Part shown: positions 43,772 to 52,359 of the stretch, one piece after another | Layout: each line of letters begins with the position of its first letter | How positions within the stretch are numbered: position 1 is the stretch's first letter | DNA from: Arenimonas sp049195245 | Lineage (GTDB): Bacteria; Pseudomonadota; Gammaproteobacteria; Xanthomonadales; Xanthomonadaceae | NCBI RefSeq assembly: GCF_049195245.1 | Contig: NZ_JBMIRR010000025.1 | Location: forward strand, 124,001 to 188,000 | Reading direction: 5' to 3' | Length of the DNA stretch: 64,000 nt | Position numbers and translations under genes: made by a program | The notes under the pieces: model-generated | What the model was told of the DNA's origin: nothing | Databases searched by the model: none | What the model saw: the letters and a program-made list of their open reading frames with translations, nothing else

Positions 43772-44598
43772 CAGCGGGTCTGCCTGCAGTTCTCGAGCCA
43801 CACCATGCGCTTGAAGTCGTCGTAGCGCAGGAAGGACCCGGTGAACTGCGCCTTCTCGCCCTTGCGGAAGGTCAGCACGTTGGCCAGCTGGTTGGGCTTG
43901 AACAGGCAGGCCACGCCCACGCGCGGCTCGTCATTGGGCAGGCGCAGCTGCAGCTCGGACTGCTCGGGGATGTCGAAGGACACGTTGTATTCCTCGCCGT
44001 CCTCCTGGATGTAGTCCACGCGTCCGCTGAGCGCGTAGCTGCGGCCCTTGTGGCGCGCGTTGACGGCCACCGCATTGGCCTTGGCCTCGCGGGCGATCTC
44101 GCGCGAGAAGATGAAGACGTCCTTGACCGTGGTGTCGGCGGCGTTCTGCGCGCCGGCGCCGGCCGCGCCGGCGGTACGTCCCGCGTCGCCGCCCTTCACC
44201 CGGCCCAGCAGGTCGCACATGTACGGACGGATGGCGTCCTGCTTGGCGATCTGGCCCTTCTCGGTCTTCACCGTCATGGCGACCACCGCGGCCGTGCCGC
44301 TGGCGCTGACGTTGATCAGGGTGGGGATGGCGCGGGTGGTGCCGGTGGCGCGCTGCTCGACCAGCAGGGTGCCGCCCTCGAGGTCTTCAGTGATCACGTC
44401 CATCTTCTCGGCGATCATGATGCCGCGCATCTGGCCCATGGCATCGGCCAGCGACAGGTCGGCCACCGTGACGCGGCTGGAGAAGTCGGTGCCGGAGAAC
44501 ACGCTGCCGGACTTGGAGAAGTTGGTTTCGCATTCGCCGGCGAAGGCGCCGGTGCTGGCGCCGGCCAGGGCCAGGCCAAGGAGAGTCTTGCGGATCAT
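43771..44598 (-). CDS. Secreted protein with OB-fold (tRNA_anti-like) domain
   Basis: A 275-residue exported protein (signal IRKTLLGLALAGASTGAFAG). The C-terminal 110 residues follow the tRNA_anti-like OB-fold pattern: ANAVAVNARHKGRSYALSGRVDYI, VACLFKP and FRKGEKAQFTGSF. The central region contains CDLLGRVKGGDAG. The role is unknown. It is the first gene of a three-gene overlapping operon ending with the TonB-dependent receptor. Confidence 0.65.
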   Translation of the reverse strand: MIRKTLLGLALAGASTGAFAGECETNFSKSGSVFSGTDFSSRVTVADLSLADAMGQMRGIMIAEKMDVITEDLEGGTLLVEQRATGTTRAIPTLINVSASGTAAVVAMTVKTEKGQIAKQDAIRPYMCDLLGRVKGGDAGRTAGAAGAGAQNAADTTVKDVFIFSREIAREAKANAVAVNARHKGRSYALSGRVDYIQEDGEEYNVSFDIPEQSELQLRLPNDEPRVGVACLFKPNQLANVLTFRKGEKAQFTGSFLRYDDFKRMVWLENCRQTR

Positions 44599-44685
44599 GG
44601 TCGTCCCGATGGGTGAGGTGCCCGCCGAGTTTGGCCGAAGCCGCGCGGCGAACTCAAGTCCGCGTGCTGCGGTGGCGGCCGCCCC

Positions 44686-45450
44686 TCAGCCGCCGTCATC
44701 CGGCAGCGAAACCGGCTTGAGCACCGCAAAACTGACCGAGGGATCCAGCGGCGCAATGGCCGATTCGGCCAGCGTCGCCTCGGCGGTGAGGTCGGCAGCG
44801 CAGCGTTCGTAGGACCACTTGCCCTGCGGGCAGAAGAGGGTAGGCACCAGGGCCGAGGCCGGCACGGGCTTGCCGTCGACCTCGTCGGGCGTGTAGTTCC
44901 AGCGCCTCATGGCCTGCAGCACGCTGCGGCGGAACTCCGCGTCGTACCGGGCCTGTGCCTTGGCGTCCAGAGGGCCGCCCCGCGTGCGGGCCACCAGGTA
45001 ACGGATCTGCGACTTCTCCATGTCGATGTCGCCCTTGGCGTCGTAGCTGACGTAGGACATGACGTAGGCGCCGATGCCCCGCGAATGGGCCGCGCGCGGA
45101 TACGGGGGCGGAAGGCTGCGCATCTGCCAGCCGCCGCCGGGCCGAACGTCGAACACCTTGGCTTCGTAGCGCGTCCCGATCGGCCGGAAGCTCACGGCCA
45201 CGTTGATCGAGGTGCGACTACTGACGGGCCGCCCCGCCACCCGCGCCGGATCGAAGCTCGTGCGTTCCGCGACATCACGCACCACCTTGCGCAGCGCCTG
45301 GGGGATGTCACCCTGCGGCTCGGCCGCCGTGACGCGGCCATCGGCATCGATCGACATGCGCACGGTGTAGTACTGGTCGGACGGACGGCCGTCTGCCGCC
45401 AGCGCCGGAAGGGCAAGACCAAGCAGGGCGATCAGCAGGGGGGTCTTCAT
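44686..45450 (-). CDS. Secreted TonB C-terminal-domain-like protein (paralogue A)
   Basis: A 254-residue protein with a signal peptide (MKTPLLIALLGLALPALAA). The repeating TonB_C-like pattern is RMSIDADGRVTAAEPQG, PPPYPRAAHSRGIGAYV and RRWNYTPDEVDGKPVPAS. A C-terminal CPQGKWSYERC pair may form a disulfide. It is closely similar in layout to the gene at 49006-49764 (PPAYPAGAFREKYSAYIW, RWTFLPDEVDGRSMPAT), so the two are paralogues. Function unknown. Confidence 0.65.
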   Translation of the reverse strand: MKTPLLIALLGLALPALAADGRPSDQYYTVRMSIDADGRVTAAEPQGDIPQALRKVVRDVAERTSFDPARVAGRPVSSRTSINVAVSFRPIGTRYEAKVFDVRPGGGWQMRSLPPPYPRAAHSRGIGAYVMSYVSYDAKGDIDMEKSQIRYLVARTRGGPLDAKAQARYDAEFRRSVLQAMRRWNYTPDEVDGKPVPASALVPTLFCPQGKWSYERCAADLTAEATLAESAIAPLDPSVSFAVLKPVSLPDDGG

Positions 45451-45513
45451 CGGTCGGCCTCCGGGGGATTGCGCGAGTCTGCCATTTACCGGCCAGGCTG
45501 TCGTGCCGGGGAC

Positions 45514-45801
45514 TCAGGCGTAGAACTCACCCTCGCCGCCGTCGATGGCCGCCAGCGCGAGGCGCTCAAGCTCGGCCTCGTCGGGAATGGCCGCGCCGGA
45601 CCAGTCGTGGATCAGGGCCTGCGCCTCGGTCAGACGGGAGTCGTCTTCGATCCACACGCGCACCAGGCCGCCGGGCGGCAGCTCGCCGACCGCGCCCGAC
45701 AGCGCCGCGCCGAACACGTGCGCGGCGATGCCGGCGCCGGTGAGCAGGTCGGCCACCAGTTGGGCGTCGAGCGCGGAGTCCGCATCGTAGGCGGGCGTCA
45801 T
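45514..45801 (-). CDS. DUF2007-like small protein
   Basis: A 95-residue protein. The N-terminal segment MTPAYDADSALDAQLVADLLTGAGIAAHVFG followed by VRVWIEDDSRLTEAQALIHDW matches the DUF2007 'putative signal transducing' fold, an ACT-like alpha/beta domain. The C-terminus is acidic. Upstream in-frame codons belong to a shadow frame and were rejected. Function unknown. Confidence 0.75.
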   Translation of the reverse strand: MTPAYDADSALDAQLVADLLTGAGIAAHVFGAALSGAVGELPPGGLVRVWIEDDSRLTEAQALIHDWSGAAIPDEAELERLALAAIDGGEGEFYA

Positions 45802-45844
45802 GCGCGGCGTCCGCGCGACCGGCAAGGCACCCCACGCGCGCGCC

Positions 45845-46429
45845 TCACTCGGTGCGCACCCAGCCGGCATTGACCCAGCCCACCCTGCACGGGCCGGCAT
45901 AGGCGCTGGCCTGCGCGCGCGGTTTGGCCACGCCGCAGTCCTGGCCGCGATCGGCATAGACCACGCCAAGCCAGGCCTCGTCGGCCGAGCCGTCGCAGAC
46001 GAAGACGCGGCGGCCGTTGCCCAGCCGGTCCAGGCGCGGATGCGCGGTGGACGGACCGGCACGCACCGACAGCGTGCTGCCGGCCTTGAGCCCGATGATC
46101 TCGCCCGAGACCGGGCAGGCGGGCTTGCCGGCTTCGCCGCCGATCATCACCGCCATCGTGCCGTCGGCAGGCGTTGCGGCCGCGGGAGCCGCCGCGACGG
46201 CGCCGCCCTTGGCCTGGCCACCGCGCACGCGGCAATCCTCGGGCGAGGTCTGCACGATGCGGCCCGCGGCCAGGTAGGTGGTGTTGCGGCCCAGGCGCCG
46301 GATCTGCGGCGGCAGCTGGCAGCGCACCTCGGCGCTGCCGGCGGCGGCCGGCGCCTGCGCCGGGCTTGGACCCGGCAGGCCCGCGGCGGCCACCGCGAGT
46401 CCCAGGATGAATGCATATCCCCTTGCCAT
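45845..46429 (-). CDS. Secreted bacterial SH3-domain protein
   Basis: A 194-residue exported protein (signal to about PAQAPA). SLSVRAGPSTAHPRLDRLGNGRRVFVCDG and WLGVVYADRG are the strands of an SH3b domain, which commonly binds cell-wall peptides. Cysteines at CQLPPQ, DCRVRG, ACPVSG, VCDG, DCGVAK and PCRVGW suggest three disulfides. It is 43 bases upstream of the DUF2007 gene on the same strand. Confidence 0.7.
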   Translation of the reverse strand: MARGYAFILGLAVAAAGLPGPSPAQAPAAAGSAEVRCQLPPQIRRLGRNTTYLAAGRIVQTSPEDCRVRGGQAKGGAVAAAPAAATPADGTMAVMIGGEAGKPACPVSGEIIGLKAGSTLSVRAGPSTAHPRLDRLGNGRRVFVCDGSADEAWLGVVYADRGQDCGVAKPRAQASAYAGPCRVGWVNAGWVRTE

Positions 46430-46504
46430 GGCTGCCCCCTGTCGACGGCCTGTTCGGTGGCCCCACGATACGCCTGCCCGCGCCGGCCGGCGAACCGGCC
46501 CCGC

Positions 46505-47554
46505 TCAGTCCCGCAGCGTGGCCAGGTCGATGACGAAGCGGTACTTCACATCGCTGCGCAACATCCGCGCGTACGCGGCCTCGATGTCGGCCATGGCGAT
46601 GGCCTCGATGTCGGACGTGATGCCGTGTTCGCCGCAGAAATCGAGCATGGCCTGGGTTTCGGCGATGCCGCCGATGGCCGAGCCCGCAACCGAGCGCCGG
46701 CCCGTGACCAGGGGCACCGAGAACACCGCCGGATCCAGCGCGCCCAGGTAGCCCACCAGCACCAGGGTGCCGTCCAGCGCCAGCGTGGACAGGTAGGGAT
46801 TGAGGTCGTGCGCGTAGGGCACGGTGTCGATGATCAGGTCGAAGCGACCCGCCACCGCCTTCATCTGCGCGCGCTCGCCCGACAGCACCACCGCGTGCGC
46901 GCCCAGCCGGCGCGCGTCCTCCTCCTTGCCGGCCGAACGGGTGAACAGGGTCACGTCGGCACCCAGCGCATTGGCGAACTTGAGCGCCATGTGGCCCAGC
47001 CCGCCCAGGCCGATCACCGCCACTTTGCTGCCGGGACCGACCTGCCAGTGCCGCAGCGGCGACCAGGTGGTGATGCCCGCGCACAGCAGCGGCGCCGCAC
47101 CGGCCATGTCCAGGCCGTCGGGGATGCGCAGCACGAAGGCCTCGGGCGCGACGATGCGCTGCGAATAGCCGCCGTACATCGGCAGGCCGTCGCGCTTGTC
47201 CACCGCGTTGTAGGTCAGGGTGCTGCCGGTTTCGCAGTACTGCTCCAGGCCCCTGCGGCAGGCGCCGCAGTGGCGGCAGGAATCGACCATGCAGCCCACG
47301 CCGACCGCATCGCCGGGCTTGAAGCGCGTCACCTCGGCGCCGACGCTGGCGACGCGGCCGATGATCTCGTGGCCCGGCACCATCGGGTAGCGGCTGTTGC
47401 GCCAGTCGTTGCGCGCCTGGTGCAGGTCGGAGTGGCAGACGCCGCAGTGCAGGATGTCGATCACCACGTCGTCCGCGCGCGGCTCGCGACGGTCGAAGCG
47501 GAACGGAGCGAGCGGCGTATCGGCCGCAGCGGCGGCGTAACCGAGGATGTTCAT
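46505..47554 (-). CDS. NADP-dependent zinc alcohol dehydrogenase (YahK/CAD-like)
   Basis: A 349-residue member of the cinnamyl-alcohol-dehydrogenase branch. HCGVCHSDLHQARNDW gives the catalytic-zinc Cys, and VPGHEIIG the second ligand. The structural-zinc cysteines are in CMVDSCRHCGACRRGLEQYC, and the Rossmann motif is VIGLGGLGHMALKFANALG. It probably reduces aldehydes broadly. The ATG at 47554 starts four bases after the stop of the sugar dehydrogenase, so the two form an operon. Confidence 0.9.
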   Translation of the reverse strand: MNILGYAAAAADTPLAPFRFDRREPRADDVVIDILHCGVCHSDLHQARNDWRNSRYPMVPGHEIIGRVASVGAEVTRFKPGDAVGVGCMVDSCRHCGACRRGLEQYCETGSTLTYNAVDKRDGLPMYGGYSQRIVAPEAFVLRIPDGLDMAGAAPLLCAGITTWSPLRHWQVGPGSKVAVIGLGGLGHMALKFANALGADVTLFTRSAGKEEDARRLGAHAVVLSGERAQMKAVAGRFDLIIDTVPYAHDLNPYLSTLALDGTLVLVGYLGALDPAVFSVPLVTGRRSVAGSAIGGIAETQAMLDFCGEHGITSDIEAIAMADIEAAYARMLRSDVKYRFVIDLATLRD

Positions 47555-47558
47555 GCGG

Positions 47559-48806
47559 TCACAGCGGCGAGGGGGTGAGCTTGAGCAGCCAGCCCTGGCC
47601 GTCCTTGTTGCCGTCCTCGAGCAGCCACAGCGCGCCGTCGGGCCCCTGCTCCACCTCGCGGATGCGGCGCTGCATGTCGAAGCGCTGCGCCTCGCTGGCG
47701 CCGCCGTTGCCGTCGAAGGCCACGCGCACCAGGGCCTTGGACGACAGGCCGCCGATGAAGGCATTGCCCTGCCAGGCCGGGAACTGCGTGCCGCTGTAGA
47801 TCACCAGGCCCGCCGGCGAGATCACCGGGTTCCAGGTGATGGCGGGCGGAACGAATTCGGGACGCGTTTCGTGGTCGGGAATCTCGCGGCCGTCGTAGTG
47901 GTCGCCGTTGGAGACGATCGGGTAGCCGTAGTTGACGCCCTTCTCGATGCGGTTGAACTCGTCGCCGCCCTTGGGGCCCATCTCGTGCGCCCACAGCTGG
48001 CCGTTGGCGTCGAAGGCCAGGCCCAGGATGTTGCGGTGGCCCAGCGACCAGGCCTGCGCACCCACGTCCTTGCGGTCGGCGAAGGGATTGTCGGCCGGCA
48101 GCGTGCCGTCGTCCTTGAGGCGGATGATCTTGCCCAGGTTGCTGGCCATGTCCTGCGCGGGATCGAAGGCCTGGCGCTCGCTGGAGCTGATCCACAGCAT
48201 GCCGTCGCGGTCGAAGGCGATGCGATAGCCGAAGTGGCCCTCGCCCGACAGCTTGGGCGACTGGCGCCAGATCACCTCGAGGTTCTCGAGCTTGCCGCCG
48301 CCCTGTTCGTCCATCACCAGCTTCGCGCGCGCCACGGCGCCGCCGAGGCCGCCCTCGCCCGTTTCCACGTAGCTCAGGTAGACCATGCCGTTGTCGGCGA
48401 ACTGCGGATGCAGCACCACGTCACCCAGGCCGCCCTGCGAAACGCGGCCGGTCTCGGGCGTGCCGGTGACGGTGCCGGTGGTGTTCGCGGCCGGGTCGTA
48501 CAGACGCAGCGCGCCCGCCATCTCGGTCACCAGCAGGCGACCATCGGGCAGGAAGGTCATGGCCCAGGGCGCGTTGAACTTCGCCACTTCGGTGGTGGTA
48601 AAGGTGTGGCCCTGGGTCATTGCGGCCGTGCCGGCCGTGGCCGCATCGGTCGCAGCAACGGCGGCGGGCGCGGGCGTGGCGGTGGCCGGCGCGGTGGCGG
48701 CTGGGGCGGTGGACGCATCGGCGGCGCTGCGGCTTTCGGTTTCACCGCAGGCGACAAGCAGGCTGGCCGCGATGGCGAGCACGAGGGGCGACTTGAACAG
48801 GTTCAT
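47559..48806 (-). CDS. PQQ-dependent aldose sugar dehydrogenase lipoprotein (YliI-like)
   Basis: A 415-residue lipoprotein (lipobox LLVACG, Cys20). An Ala/Thr-rich linker leads to a six-bladed glucose/sorbosone dehydrogenase propeller: APWAMTFLPDGRLLVTEMAGALRL, YLSYVETGEG, GHRNILGLAFD, HEMGPKGGDEFN, WNPVISPAGLVIY and PDGALWLLEDGNKDG. These match the soluble aldose dehydrogenase YliI (Asd) family, which needs PQQ. No PQQ synthesis genes are visible in the window. The ATG at 48806 starts MNLFKSPLVLAIAAS; longer frames were rejected. Confidence 0.9.
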   Translation of the reverse strand: MNLFKSPLVLAIAASLLVACGETESRSAADASTAPAATAPATATPAPAAVAATDAATAGTAAMTQGHTFTTTEVAKFNAPWAMTFLPDGRLLVTEMAGALRLYDPAANTTGTVTGTPETGRVSQGGLGDVVLHPQFADNGMVYLSYVETGEGGLGGAVARAKLVMDEQGGGKLENLEVIWRQSPKLSGEGHFGYRIAFDRDGMLWISSSERQAFDPAQDMASNLGKIIRLKDDGTLPADNPFADRKDVGAQAWSLGHRNILGLAFDANGQLWAHEMGPKGGDEFNRIEKGVNYGYPIVSNGDHYDGREIPDHETRPEFVPPAITWNPVISPAGLVIYSGTQFPAWQGNAFIGGLSSKALVRVAFDGNGGASEAQRFDMQRRIREVEQGPDGALWLLEDGNKDGQGWLLKLTPSPL

Positions 48807-49005
48807 CGGGAATCTCCGGTCGGTGGGGAATCCGGGCCGGTGCGCGCGGAAGCGACACAGACACCGTCGGACGTGACGGTGTGAGACCGCCGTGAGGGCA
48901 TTGTGGCCGGCGGAGGCATAAAGGCGGCGTGTATGGGGGCTCACCCGACGCCGACTCCCGCGCACTTCCGTGGATCGGCGGGCCCCGCCAGCCGGATCCG
49001 CTGCT

Positions 49006-49764
49006 TCAGCCCCCGGCGGCAGGAAGCGACTGCGGTCGCATCACTGCCAGCCGGATGGTGTCGTCCTGCGCCGTCGGCGTGGCGGGCGGCGTCAGCATGT
49101 CGTCCGTCCAGAGCGTGCTGCAGCTCGCGCCGCGCTTCACCACGCAAAAAGTCGTGGGAACGAAGACGGTGGCGGGCATGCTGCGGCCATCCACCTCGTC
49201 GGGAAGGAAGGTCCAGCGCGCCATCGCGTCCTCGACCGCCTTGCGGAACTTCGGCTCCAGGTCGGCCGCCAGGCGCTGGTTGATGCGGGTGCCCGGTCCA
49301 CGCGTGAACTGGACCGACTCCACGCCTGAACGGTCGGGGTCGAGTCGCCCCTGTTCGTCGTAGCTGACGCGCGTCCAGATGTAGGCGCTGTACTTCTCAC
49401 GGAAGGCGCCGGCCGGATAGGCCGGAGGCACGCTGTTAAGCACGCCGCCACCGGCGTTCATTCCGGTGACCCGGGCCTCCATCTGGTCGCCCTTCGGTGT
49501 CAGCTGGACGCTGATGTACACGCTGGTGCGGCTGGGCTTGGCGATCCCGTTCACGGTGGCGGGCTCGAACTCCGCCGAGGTCGCGACCGCCTGCAGGGTG
49601 GGCAACAGCAGCGCCGGGATGTCGCCGTGCGGCTCGGCCTGCGTGACCTTGCCCGCCGCATCCACTGAGACGCGCATCCGGTAGCTGCGCTCGACGGGTT
49701 CATCGCGGGCTTCGGCCGGGAGGGCCAGGACGAGCAGCAGGGCGAGAACAAGTCTGGACTTCAT
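49006..49764 (-). CDS. Secreted TonB C-terminal-domain-like protein (paralogue B)
   Basis: A 252-residue protein with a signal peptide (MKSRLVLALLLVLALPAEA). It shares its layout with the 44686-45450 protein: RMRVSVDAAGKVTQAEPHG, PPAYPAGAFREKYSAYIW and ARWTFLPDEVDGRSMP, then a Cys pair (FCVVKRGASC). The ATG at 49764 is chosen because it begins the signal peptide directly. Function unknown. Confidence 0.65.
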   Translation of the reverse strand: MKSRLVLALLLVLALPAEARDEPVERSYRMRVSVDAAGKVTQAEPHGDIPALLLPTLQAVATSAEFEPATVNGIAKPSRTSVYISVQLTPKGDQMEARVTGMNAGGGVLNSVPPAYPAGAFREKYSAYIWTRVSYDEQGRLDPDRSGVESVQFTRGPGTRINQRLAADLEPKFRKAVEDAMARWTFLPDEVDGRSMPATVFVPTTFCVVKRGASCSTLWTDDMLTPPATPTAQDDTIRLAVMRPQSLPAAGG

Positions 49765-49854
49765 GGCGTATCCCGTCGTGTGTTGCACGAGGTTGCCTGA
49801 ATATCCGCGGCCGTCAAGCGCCTTCCACTACCCGTTCAGAAGTACGCCCCAGTG

Positions 49855-51048
49855 TCATTTCGTTGCCTTGCCGCCAGACTCGAGCTCGCCCCCGAGCGCC
49901 TCGATGTCCCGCCGTGCCTGGCGGCGCTGACGGGCATTCATCTGCCCTTCGATGAGCTCGAGCAGGGCGGGCTCTTCCTGGTTGCCGGCATGGATGGCCT
50001 GCCAATAAAGCACGCGTGCACGCACGGGATCGGCGGGACCCCCTTCCCCGCGAAGGTGCATGACGGCCAGGCCACGATAGGCATGCGAATTCCCGGCGGC
50101 GGCGGCGCGCTGGTAGAGCGATCGTGCCAGGGGAAAATCCTGCACCATGCCGTCGCCGGTGGCGGCCATCACCGCCAGGCTGCCCAGGCCCAAGGGGTGT
50201 TCCGATGCCGCCGACCGCTGGAACCAGGCCACGGCGGCGGCGGCATCCTTCGCGCGCTCCTCGCCATTCACGTAGGTCATGCCAATGCGCCATTCGGCAT
50301 AGGGTTCGCCCAAGTCTGCAGCGAGTTGGTACCAGGCCAGTGCCTGCTTCAGGTCCTTCGTACCTGTCCAACCGAACTCAAGGCTCTTGCCCATGTCGGA
50401 CTGCGCTTCGCGGACCTCGCTGCGGGCAGCGGCCTCGATCATGGCCATGCCTTTGCTGAGGTCCTCGGGAAATCCGCAGTGCCCGCCGAAATGCGCCAGC
50501 CCCAGGTAATAGCCGCTGATGGGATCGGCGTCCGGCAGCGCCTGGAGTTCGGTGAACAAGGCACATGCCTTGTCGCGGTCACGGTCCAGGGGCGCTATCC
50601 CGCGGTAGAGGCGGACCGAATAATTGATCTTTGCACCGACGTCGCCAGCAGCCACGGCCCGTTCCAGGTAGTTCAGTGCCTTGTCTTCATCCACCGGCAG
50701 GCCGAACCCGTTGCTGTGCATCACGAAGAGAAGGTTCAGCGCAAAGCCGCTGCCTTTCGCGGCGGCGCGCTCGGCGAGGGCCTGCGCACGGGTGATGTCC
50801 ACGTCCCCGGCATCCTCCACTGGCACGCCGTTCACCGCTTCGGAATAGAGCGCATAGGCCAGTGCATAGTCCACGTCGGCGCGCTGCAGGGATTCGAAAG
50901 GCGCCAATACCCGCACCGCCTTGGCGAACTGGTTGCTGGCGACGTGCCGCTCGGACAGCTCGATGGCCGCGGTCGCGGGGTCGGCCGTTTCCACCGCTCC
51001 GGCAGAAAGTGCGATCAGAAGGAAAAAAGTCGCAGCGTGGCGTCGCAT
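49855..51048 (-). CDS. Secreted Sel1-repeat (TPR-like) protein
   Basis: A 397-residue protein with a signal peptide (HAATFFLLIALSAGAVETA). At least seven Sel1-like repeats follow, recognisable as ALNYLERAVAAGDVGAKINYSVRLYRG, MGKSLEFGWTGTKDLKQALAWYQLAADLG and VMAATGDGMVQDFPLARSLYQRAAAAGN. Such repeats mediate protein contacts in the envelope. It is the last recognised backbone gene before the defence island. Confidence 0.85.
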   Translation of the reverse strand: MRRHAATFFLLIALSAGAVETADPATAAIELSERHVASNQFAKAVRVLAPFESLQRADVDYALAYALYSEAVNGVPVEDAGDVDITRAQALAERAAAKGSGFALNLLFVMHSNGFGLPVDEDKALNYLERAVAAGDVGAKINYSVRLYRGIAPLDRDRDKACALFTELQALPDADPISGYYLGLAHFGGHCGFPEDLSKGMAMIEAAARSEVREAQSDMGKSLEFGWTGTKDLKQALAWYQLAADLGEPYAEWRIGMTYVNGEERAKDAAAAVAWFQRSAASEHPLGLGSLAVMAATGDGMVQDFPLARSLYQRAAAAGNSHAYRGLAVMHLRGEGGPADPVRARVLYWQAIHAGNQEEPALLELIEGQMNARQRRQARRDIEALGGELESGGKATK

Positions 51049-51251
51049 GGCAGGCACTCCGGAAATCAGCGCGAAGTGTGCCGGCGCCTTGCGGCGGATA
51101 CCAGCCGCCTACCCGGAAGGCGGACAGTATCGGCGCGCGCGTTGCGCTCCTGATGGCGCTGGAAAGCGAGCCGGGGATCCCCGGCTATGAAGCGCCGACG
51201 GGCGATGAGGACGTGGTGGCCCGTGGCGTCAGCTGCAGCTGCTGTGGGGAG

Positions 51252-51377
51252 CCGCGAATTCCTGCAAGTCGAGCCCTTGCAAAATCAACCCCTTACGAGC
51301 GCCCTGTTCTCAGCGGATGCAAGGGAGATCCGCGAATTCCTGCAAGGGCGCCTTGCGCTCATCCGAATTCATGCAAG
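51252..51377. repeat. Three short direct repeats in the gene-free stretch bordering the island
   Basis: CCGCGAATTCCTGCAAG occurs exactly at 51252-51268 and 51330-51346, with a shortened copy CCGAATTCATGCAAG at 51363-51377. Each copy enters a small hairpin built on TGCAAG with CTTGCA-type complements. They lie in the 468-base gap 51049-51516, which otherwise holds nothing recognised. This is where backbone gives way to defence genes, so the repeats could mark an old insertion site or be regulatory. Confidence 0.7.
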
Positions 51378-51516
51378 GCCTTCCAGTGTTGTGCGTTGAG
51401 ACTGTCGTAGCCGAGCGACCTACGTTTTCCTAGCTCCAGCATTGAACGAGCGTGCGTGTTGAGCGGCCGCCGACCACTGGGACTTTCGCCGGCGCGCACC
51501 CGCCGCGCCGGCGACA

Positions 51517-52359
51517 CTACCGGAAGGCTGGCAGCGGGCCGTCCGCCAAGTAATCCATCAAATCGGCGTTCGCCACCGTCGCGGAATAGAAGATATGGTC
51601 CCACACATTCACCTCGACTGGCGCGATCGCATCGCGAAACCCGGTAAGCACCGCCCGCACGTCCTGGTTGGAATCGCGCAGGAGGCGAGCCTGACGCAAC
51701 AAGCGCACGTACTGGCCGGTGAAGTAACCCGTGAAGCGCTGCTCGATGTGCAGTTCCCGCACATGGCAAGTCACAAGCGCGGTTTGAGGGCCTGTCAGCC
51801 CGGGGTGCGTGCCCAAGCGAAACGTGGGCGTGTCGTAGGGGGCAGCGATCACCAGTTCGAGCACCTGATTAGCAACGAACACGTCGAAGTACGGGTGCAA
51901 GAAGAATCGCGGGTTCGCCGCGTCGCCGATCTTGGTGTCCTTGAGCTCTTGGCACGCGTCACACATCGGAAACAAGTTGAGCGGCGTGATGCAGAAATGC
52001 GGATAGATCGTTTTGGGCAGGTAATGATCGAGCGTGTTGGGTTTTCCGGGCTCCCCGCACGCCGGGCAATAGTTCAGCCCATGCCGCCGCCGCATGTCCT
52101 GCAGCACCGGCGCTTGCACCGAATCAGTCGCCGGCGACAGGTACAAGTTTAGAAAGGTGTTACGACGCGGTTGTATCGCCGGCCACGCCGCAACGTGCTG
52201 CGGCGACCCACCATGGGTGTCGTAGTCCTGCACGCGCTGGCGCCACTCGGCAGCGATACCGTTGAAGAACGCGGCGTTGCCGCCTCGCTGACGCTGCGCG
52301 ATGACATCGGTGACCATCTGCAAGCTGCAGAACACCGGCCGCGGTAATCGCATCACCAT
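51517..52359 (-). CDS. HNH endonuclease, PtuB-like
   Basis: A 280-residue protein. The HNH/treble-clef motif is YCPACGEPGKPNTLDHYLPK, followed by LNLFPMCDACQELK. The cysteine pairs CxxC, the central DHYLPK and the closing N/C pair fit the HNH nucleases paired with SMC-like ATPases in Septu (PtuA/PtuB) and in retron effector modules. The C-terminal 120 residues are helical and unassigned. Its ATG at 52359 lies seven bases inside the ATPase gene, so the pair is translationally coupled. Predicted role: DNA or RNA cutting on phage infection. Confidence 0.8.
   Translation of the reverse strand: MVMRLPRPVFCSLQMVTDVIAQRQRGGNAAFFNGIAAEWRQRVQDYDTHGGSPQHVAAWPAIQPRRNTFLNLYLSPATDSVQAPVLQDMRRRHGLNYCPACGEPGKPNTLDHYLPKTIYPHFCITPLNLFPMCDACQELKDTKIGDAANPRFFLHPYFDVFVANQVLELVIAAPYDTPTFRLGTHPGLTGPQTALVTCHVRELHIEQRFTGYFTGQYVRLLRQARLLRDSNQDVRAVLTGFRDAIAPVEVNVWDHIFYSATVANADLMDYLADGPLPAFR

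Noticed and set aside
51519..51529. ACCGGAAGGCT near the end of the HNH gene as another copy of the promoter motif
   Set aside because: The CGACT box is missing at the 17-base spacing and the site is inside coding sequence at the operon's end.
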